A DNA stretch of 64,000 nt from CAVVAH01 sp963746175. GTDB taxonomy: Bacteria; Actinomycetota; Actinomycetes; JACCUZ01. The DNA lies in contig CAVVAH010000008.1 of assembly GCA_963746175.1 (NCBI GenBank), forward strand, positions 868,001-932,000, written 5' to 3'. Positions 59,147-64,000 of the stretch are shown in pieces. Below the pieces are notes generated by a model. The model was not told the DNA's origin. It did no database searches and saw only the letters and a list, made by a program, of their open reading frames with translations. Each line of letters begins with the position of its first letter. The stretch's first letter is position 1. Both the position numbers and the translations under genes were made by a program.

Positions 59147-61114
59147 GTGGGGCGCCTCGCTCTCGACCGCCGGGACGCTCTCCACGCCGGGCACGTGCCA
59201 CCTGTCGCGGCCCGCGCCCTTGGCGACGTAGAGCGCCTTGTCGGCAGCGCGCATCAGGGTCGCCGGCGTCTGGCCGTGCTCCGGGAACGCCGCGCCGCCG
59301 ATGGAGACCGAGATGTCCAGCGGCTCCTCCCCCTCGAGCCGGAACGGCTGGCGGCGTACGGCGACGCAGATCCGCTCGGCCAGCTGGGCGGCACCCTCGC
59401 CCGACGTCTCGGGAAGGACCACGACGAACTCCTCGCCGCCGTAGCGGGCGAACGTGTCGACCTCGCGGATCTGCTCCTGCACCCGGTGCGCGAGCTCGCG
59501 AAGGACCGTGTCGCCCCGCGCGTGGCCGTGCGCGTCGTTGACCTGCTTGAAGTGGTCGAGGTCGAGCATGAGCACGGCCAGCGGGCGGTCGAACCGGGTG
59601 GACCGCTCGATCTCGCGGGCCAGGCTCATCGACAGGTAGCGGAAGTTCCACAGGCCGGTGAGCGCGTCCGTGGTGGACAGCCGCTGGGCCTCGTGGTGCA
59701 GGTGGATGTTGTCGACCGCGATGCTCGCCTGGTTGGCCAGCGTGCGCAGGGCGTCCTCGTCCGCCGGCTCGAAGCTGCGGCCGTCGAGGCGGTCGTAGAG
59801 CGCCACGACGGCGACGACACTGCCCATGCTGCGCAGGGGCACCGCGAGCACGTCGCCCACTGCCGGCTCGGTCTCGGCGGCGACGAGTCCCGGCGACCCG
59901 AGCCGGCCGCGCACGCTGTCGCCGGTGGAGAGCACCCGGCCGAGCACGCCGGTGCCCGGCGTGACCGCGGCCGGTGCCGGCAGCCCGTTCTCGAACAGCA
60001 GGTGCTCGGCGACCAGCTGGAGCCGGTCGGCCTGCAGGTGCAGCACCACACCGGCTCTCGCCTGCAGGGTGACGACAGCCGTGTCCAGCACCACCTGCAG
60101 CAGCCCGTCGAGGTCGTGCGTGCTGCTGAGCGTGTCACCGATCCGCTCCAGCGAGTCGCGCAGGTCGTCGCGGCTGCGCTCCACCTCGGCCACGCTGCGC
60201 CGCAGCTCGTCGGTCATCGTGTTCAGAGCGCTGCCCAGCCGGCCGGCGTCGCCCTCGGTCGTGGCGCTGATGCTCGTGTCGAGGTCGCCGCTGGCGACGC
60301 GTTCCGCGGCGGCAGTGATCTCGGCGTACGGCTGGCTGAGGTTGCGGGCCACCACGGTGACCAGCGCGCCGGCGGCCACCGCGCCCGCGAGCAGGATGAG
60401 CGCGAACAGCCCGTTGTTGCTGCCGCCGGTGTCGGGCACGGCGACGACCGTGGTCCAGGGCACGCCGCGCTTCGGCTCGGCGACCCGTGCGGTCCAGCCG
60501 TCGAGGTCCACCAGGCCCTTCCGGTCGCGGGTGGCGCGGACCACCGCGTCGGTCTGGTCGCGGCCGAGGGTGGACAGCACGACCTCGTCGCCGGCGAGCA
60601 GGACGATCTCGCCGGGCGTCGACCCGCGCTGCCGGATGTCGTCGAGCAGCTCGCGGTCGAGCCGCTTGGCCACGACGCCGGTCGGACCGGTGGTGGTCCC
60701 GCGCTGCGGCGCGAACCGCTGGGCCACCACCGGCGCGGTCGAGGACGTCGTCCGGTCGGAGCACTGCGGCAGCTCGGCCACCTGCGCGCCGGCGGGCAGC
60801 GCGCCGAAGGACGCCAGCGGTGTCTTGTCCGGGCCGAGCACGGCGGCGTAGTCCATCTGGTCGGCCACGGCGGCGACGGCGCCCGCCGGCGTGCCTGCCA
60901 CCGCGGTCAGGGCGACGACCTGGACGGCGAGGTTGACCTCGACGCACTCGTCGCTGAGCTCCGCACGCACCGCGGCGGACGCGGTCGACGCGTCGTCGTC
61001 GTTCCGGTCGGACCGGGCTCCCGGGACGACGAGCAGCAGGACGAGGGCACCCACGACGAGCGGAACGAAGAACAGCCCGGCGAGCACGATCCAGAGGCGG
61101 CGACGGAGGCTCAC
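59144..61114 (-). CDS. Membrane diguanylate cyclase (HAMP-GAF-GGDEF)
   Basis: This 656-residue sensor enzyme makes c-di-GMP. Helix 1 is LWIVLAGLFFVPLVVGALVLLLVV (8-31). An outer sensing region with two Cys follows (about 35-235), then helix 2 LFALILLAGAVAAGALVTVV, HAMP (about 260-315), a GAF domain (about 340-480) and GGDEF (about 490-640). GGDEF has TDALTGLWNFRYL, MLDLDHFKQVNDAHGHARGDTVL and ARYGGEEFVVVLP. The product-inhibition site RxxD is present as REVD five residues before GGEEF, so the cyclase should be active and feedback-controlled. The start is GTG at 61114. galU follows within 10 bp. Confidence 0.94.
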   Translation of the reverse strand: MSLRRRLWIVLAGLFFVPLVVGALVLLLVVPGARSDRNDDDASTASAAVRAELSDECVEVNLAVQVVALTAVAGTPAGAVAAVADQMDYAAVLGPDKTPLASFGALPAGAQVAELPQCSDRTTSSTAPVVAQRFAPQRGTTTGPTGVVAKRLDRELLDDIRQRGSTPGEIVLLAGDEVVLSTLGRDQTDAVVRATRDRKGLVDLDGWTARVAEPKRGVPWTTVVAVPDTGGSNNGLFALILLAGAVAAGALVTVVARNLSQPYAEITAAAERVASGDLDTSISATTEGDAGRLGSALNTMTDELRRSVAEVERSRDDLRDSLERIGDTLSSTHDLDGLLQVVLDTAVVTLQARAGVVLHLQADRLQLVAEHLLFENGLPAPAAVTPGTGVLGRVLSTGDSVRGRLGSPGLVAAETEPAVGDVLAVPLRSMGSVVAVVALYDRLDGRSFEPADEDALRTLANQASIAVDNIHLHHEAQRLSTTDALTGLWNFRYLSMSLAREIERSTRFDRPLAVLMLDLDHFKQVNDAHGHARGDTVLRELAHRVQEQIREVDTFARYGGEEFVVVLPETSGEGAAQLAERICVAVRRQPFRLEGEEPLDISVSIGGAAFPEHGQTPATLMRAADKALYVAKGAGRDRWHVPGVESVPAVESEAPH

Positions 61115-61198
61115 GGTCGCTCACCGTCCCGACCCACGCGTCGTGCCGCCCCTCGGTCGGGCCTGCACCGTGCGGCATCCTGCTGGGAGCATGGTCCG

Positions 61199-61804
61199 AT
61201 GACGGCCGCGGCGGAGCGTGAGGTGGCGGTCGCCAAGGCACGGCTACGGGCGGCCGCCATCGCCGCGCGCCGCGCCGTGCCGGCCCCGGAGCGCGCTGCC
61301 GCCGCCACCCAGCTCACCGCCGCCGTGCTCTCCCTTCCCGAGGTCGGGGCCGCGCGGACCGTCACCCTCTACCTCTCCATCGGCACCGAGCCGGCCACGA
61401 CGGAGCTCCTGGACGTGCTCCGGTCGAGGGACATCACGGTCCTGCTGCCCGTCGTCCTGGACGACCTCGACCTGGACTGGGCAATCTACGCAGGCCCGGA
61501 CCATCTGTCGCGCACCGCACGGGGGTTGTGGGAGCCGACGACGCCTGCCCTGGGTGTCGACGCCGTGTCCCGCGCCGACGTCGTCCTGGTCCCGGCACTG
61601 GCCGTGGGCGCCGACGGCACCCGGCTCGGCCGCGGCGGCGGGTGCTACGACCGGGCACTGGCGCGGGTGCCGGCCGGGCGACCGGTGGTGGCGCTGCTCT
61701 ACGACGGCGAGCTGCTTCCCGCCGTACCCTCCGCGGCGCACGACAGGCGGGTCACGCTCGTCCTCACGCCATCGGGCGTCCACCCGCCGGCACCCCCCGC
61801 ATGA
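61199..61804 (+). CDS. 5-formyltetrahydrofolate cyclo-ligase
   Basis: This 201-residue enzyme of the MTHFS family converts 5-formyl-THF to 5,10-methenyl-THF with ATP. Family blocks: AKARLRAAAIAARRAVP at the N-terminus, VTLYLSIGTEPATTELLDVL, LLPVVLDDLDLDWAIY, the ADVVLVPALAVGADGTRLGRGGGCYDRALAR signature (glycine-rich phosphate loop, near residues 130-160) and the end RRVTLVLTPSG. ATG 61199 is favoured; there is no strong SD. Its TGA overlaps the ATG of the antiporter gene as ATGA, so the two are coupled. It is divergent from the diguanylate cyclase. Confidence 0.94.
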   Translation: MTAAAEREVAVAKARLRAAAIAARRAVPAPERAAAATQLTAAVLSLPEVGAARTVTLYLSIGTEPATTELLDVLRSRDITVLLPVVLDDLDLDWAIYAGPDHLSRTARGLWEPTTPALGVDAVSRADVVLVPALAVGADGTRLGRGGGCYDRALARVPAGRPVVALLYDGELLPAVPSAAHDRRVTLVLTPSGVHPPAPPA

Positions 61805-63327
61805 GCACGCACGAGCTCGACATCCTGCTGCTCGTCGGCGCCGTCGTCCTGCTCGTCTCGATCGCGGCGGTCCGGCTCGCGGTCGGCAGCGGACTGCCGA
61901 CGCTGCTGCTCTACCTGGGCCTCGGCCTGGTGCTCGGCGAGAACGTCCTCGGCCTCGACTTCGACGACGCGGCCCTGGCCCGGTCGCTCGGCTACGCCGC
62001 CCTGGTGGTCATCCTCGCCGAGGGTGGCCTGACGACGTCCTGGGGCCACATCCGGGAGTCGGTGCCGGCGGCCGCCGCCCTCGCGACCGTGGGGACCGCC
62101 GTGTCCGTGGGCGTCGTCGGCTTCGCGGCGCACGGTCTGCTCGACGTGGGATGGCGCGACGCCATGCTCATCGGTGCCGTCCTCGCACCGACCGACTCCG
62201 CCGCGGTCTTCTCCGTGCTGCGCAAGGTGCCCCTCCCGCCGCGGCTCGGGGGCCTGCTGGAGTCCGAGTCCGGCTTCAACGACGCACCGGTCGTCATCCT
62301 GGTCGTCGCGCTCGCGGGCCACGACGCGCCGACCTGGTGGGGGCTGCTGCTGCTGATCGCCTACGAGCTCGCGCTCGGCGCGGTCGTCGGTGTCGCCGTC
62401 GGGTACGCCGGCGCGTGGGGGGTCCGGCGGATCGCGCTGCCGTCGTCCGGCCTCTACCCGCTCGCCGTCCTCGCCCTGTGCGTCACGGCGTACGGCGCGG
62501 CGGCGGTCGCGCACGGCAGCGGGTTCCTCGCGGTCTACGTCGCGGCGCTGGTGCTCGGCAACGTCCGGCTCCCGCACCGGTCGGCCACCCGTGGCTTCGT
62601 CGAGGGCGCCGGCTGGCTGGCCCAGATCGGGCTGTTCGTCATGCTCGGCCTGCTCGCGACGCCGGCCGAGCTCGGAGGGTCGATCCTGCCGGCTCTCGGG
62701 CTCGGCCTGGTGCTGCTCGTCGTCGCCCGGCCGTTGTCGGTGGTCGCCTCCCTGCTGCCGTTCCAGCGACCGTTCACCCGCTTCTCCTTCCCGGCGTGGT
62801 GGCACTTCCCGACGACCCGGCGCGAACGGCTGCTGCTGTCCTGGGCCGGCCTGCGCGGCGCCGTACCCGTCGTGCTCGCGACGGTGCCGGCCGATCAGGA
62901 CGTCTTCAACCTCGTGTTCGTCCTCGTCGTGGCGTTCACCCTCCTGCAGGCGCCCACCCTGCCGTGGGTGGCCCGGCGGCTCGGGGTGGTCGCGGAGGGC
63001 GAGGCGCAGCAGCTCGACATCGAGTCCTCGCCGCTGACCCGGCTGGACGCCGACCTGCTCCAGGTGCGCGTCGCCGAGGGGTCGTACCTGTCCGGCGTCG
63101 AGGTCGTGGAGCTGAACCTGCCGCCCGGCGCCGCCGTCACCCTCGTGGTGCGCGCCGGTCAGGCGTTCGTCCCGTCGTCGAGCACGCCCCTGCAGGTGGG
63201 CGACGACCTGCTGCTGGTGACGACGGAGTCCGTGCGCACCGAGGTCGAGCGCCGGCTCCGTGCGGTGTCCCGCTCCGGCCGGCTGGCCGACTGGAAGACC
63301 CCGCGCCGCCCGCCCCGCCGCACCTGA
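61801..63327 (+). CDS. CPA1-type potassium/proton antiporter with TrkA-C domain
   Basis: This 508-residue membrane antiporter is of the CPA1/CvrA (NhaP2) type. It has about twelve helices, beginning ELDILLLVGAVVLLVSIAAVRL. Ion-transport blocks are visible in GAVLAPTDSAAVFSVLRKVPLPPRLGGLLESESGFNDAPVVILV (helices 5-6, with PTD and the ND pair), the pattern used for cation/proton exchange. The C-terminal cytoplasmic TrkA-C (RCK-C) domain (about 405-490) reads LQVRVAEGSYLSGVEVVELNLPPGAAVTLVVRAGQAFVPSSSTPLQVGDDLLLV and likely senses a ligand. It is coupled to the folate gene by an ATGA overlap and ends at a long bidirectional hairpin. Confidence 0.93.
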   Translation: MSTHELDILLLVGAVVLLVSIAAVRLAVGSGLPTLLLYLGLGLVLGENVLGLDFDDAALARSLGYAALVVILAEGGLTTSWGHIRESVPAAAALATVGTAVSVGVVGFAAHGLLDVGWRDAMLIGAVLAPTDSAAVFSVLRKVPLPPRLGGLLESESGFNDAPVVILVVALAGHDAPTWWGLLLLIAYELALGAVVGVAVGYAGAWGVRRIALPSSGLYPLAVLALCVTAYGAAAVAHGSGFLAVYVAALVLGNVRLPHRSATRGFVEGAGWLAQIGLFVMLGLLATPAELGGSILPALGLGLVLLVVARPLSVVASLLPFQRPFTRFSFPAWWHFPTTRRERLLLSWAGLRGAVPVVLATVPADQDVFNLVFVLVVAFTLLQAPTLPWVARRLGVVAEGEAQQLDIESSPLTRLDADLLQVRVAEGSYLSGVEVVELNLPPGAAVTLVVRAGQAFVPSSSTPLQVGDDLLLVTTESVRTEVERRLRAVSRSGRLADWKTPRRPPRRT

Positions 63328-63344
63328 CGCATCCCGGCCACCAC

Positions 63345-63404
63345 CCCCGTGATCATGAAGGTTCACCCCCGCAAGTACGTGCACGAACCTTCATGATCAC
63401 GGGG
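63345..63404. terminator. Bidirectional hairpin between convergent genes
   Basis: Perfect 20-bp arms, CCCCGTGATCATGAAGGTTC (63345-63364) and its exact complement (63385-63404), around a 20-nt loop. It lies between the antiporter and modC stops, so it probably terminates both. The core CCGTGATCA is shared with the palindromes at 9213-9295. Confidence 0.8.
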
Positions 63405-63482
63405 TTTCCAGCGATCGGCTACGGCCTCGTGGCAGAGCGGCACATGTCGGGTGCCAGTCGACAGGCGGTTGGAAGGCCGCTC

Positions 63483-64000
63483 TCAGCGTGGCGGCTCCGG
63501 GTAGACATCCACGTCGGTCGCCTTCGCGGACAGCCACACATGTTGGCCCGGTCGGAGCTCGAGGTCGGCGACGGCGGCGGGCGTGAGGTCGACGAGGGCG
63601 TCGGGTCGGCCGTCGATCTGGGCGCGGACTCGGTCGGCGAGCAGCTCGAGCCCGGTGATGGTTCCTGCCCAGATGTTGCGGGGGCTGGCGTGGTCTGGAC
63701 GCTCCGTGTGGAGAGCGATCGCGGAGGGCCGCACAGCAACGAGCAATTCCGAGCCGGCGGCGGGGAGTGGGGTGCCGGGTGCGGCGGTGAGCGAGCCGCC
63801 TGCCGCGAGTCGCACGGTCCCGTCGTCAGAGGCAAGGGTTCCGGAGTAGAGGTTGAGGCCGACAAGTCGTGCCACGTACTGGGTGGCGGGTCGGCGGGCG
63901 ACCTCGGCGGGAGTTCCGTGTTGCACGACGTGGCCGTCTTCGATGACCAGCAGGCGGTCGGTCATCACCATCGCCTCCAGCGGGTCGTGGGTGACGATGA
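63483..64000 (-). CDS. modC: ABC transporter ATPase C-terminus, probable ModC (5' end outside window)
   Basis: This is the minus-strand 3' part of an ABC importer ATPase. After a Walker-B-region tail at the edge (THDPLEAMVMTDRLLVIEDGHVVQHGTPAEVARRPATQYVARLVGLNLYSGTL) comes a C-terminal TOBE/Mop-like domain: LLVAVRPSAIALHTERPDHASPRNIWAGTITGLELLADRVRAQIDGRPDALVDLTPAAVADLELRPGQHVWLSAKATDVDVYPEP. A single Mop-type fold with the ending VWLSAKATDVDVYP is characteristic of molybdate ModC, and the moaB-moaC-moeA genes lie 5 kb away. A related anion or polyamine ATPase cannot be excluded until the ATPase core is seen. Confidence 0.8.
   Translation of the reverse strand, partial: IVTHDPLEAMVMTDRLLVIEDGHVVQHGTPAEVARRPATQYVARLVGLNLYSGTLASDDGTVRLAAGGSLTAAPGTPLPAAGSELLVAVRPSAIALHTERPDHASPRNIWAGTITGLELLADRVRAQIDGRPDALVDLTPAAVADLELRPGQHVWLSAKATDVDVYPEPPR

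Overview
The window is GC-rich, densely packed actinomycete chromosome. SepX/GlpR, an RpfB-type resuscitation-promoting factor, an Erm(37)-like methyltransferase, a PMT mannosyltransferase, many GTG starts and TANNNT -10 boxes 6-7 nt before start codons fit Actinomycetes. Nocardioidaceae is my best guess at family level, by overall impression only; no rRNA is present to test it.

Layout. 1-4831 (minus): an exopolysaccharide-type operon with a polyprenyl-phosphate sugar-phosphate transferase, an Alg14/Alg13-like glycosyltransferase pair and a secreted metallophosphoesterase cut by the window edge. 5152-9192: MmcQ/YjbR protein, Erm(37)-like rRNA methyltransferase, a secreted protein joining a degenerate HNH-like domain to a phosphoesterase, an HxlR regulator and a GNAT enzyme. 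9437-15080: lipoprotein, then pth, rplY, a dehydrogenase, prs, glmU and tRNA-Gln. 15167-19953: TetR, glyoxalase, trans-aconitate methyltransferase, MarR with twin operators, amidase, ComB-like protein. 20034-27631 (minus): ABC-F ATPase, ispE, rsmA, rpfB, tatD, metG. 27798-33761: secreted nuclease, aminotransferase, rsmI, PMT, cation-efflux protein.

33751-42810 is an arabinan/arabinoxylan utilisation locus: two ABC permeases, a Tat-type binding lipoprotein, GH43 and GH51 enzymes, and a divergent LacI regulator around a palindromic operator. No ABC ATPase gene is present there.

42845-53840 looks like an 11-kb genomic island. A near-perfect 45-bp copy of the 3' part of tRNA-Ala lies at its left end and the intact tRNA-Ala gene at its right end. 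A second repeated motif lies just inside both ends. The cargo is a 54-aa Cys-rich protein, broken genes, a lipoprotein, a MerR/cupin pair, a LuxR-type regulator with an FAD monooxygenase and a YCII protein, a frameshifted hydrolase, and a two-part degenerate HD-GYP protein fused to a LuxR DNA-binding domain. I see no integrase, so it is probably a decayed remnant.

53905-64000 is core again: sepX, GNAT, moaB-moaC-moeA, galU, a diguanylate cyclase, 5-formyl-THF cyclo-ligase, a CPA1 antiporter and the 3' part of a ModC-like ATPase; the molybdenum genes form a theme.

The most unusual signals are structural. A 48-bp perfect-armed palindrome is carried in frame inside the ABC-F coding sequence. 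Several other long-armed hairpins lie between genes (9213, 25061, 43101, 63345). A diverged intergenic repeat family occurs at 30034-30246 and 54914-55210. No CRISPR array, rRNA or intact insertion sequence was found.
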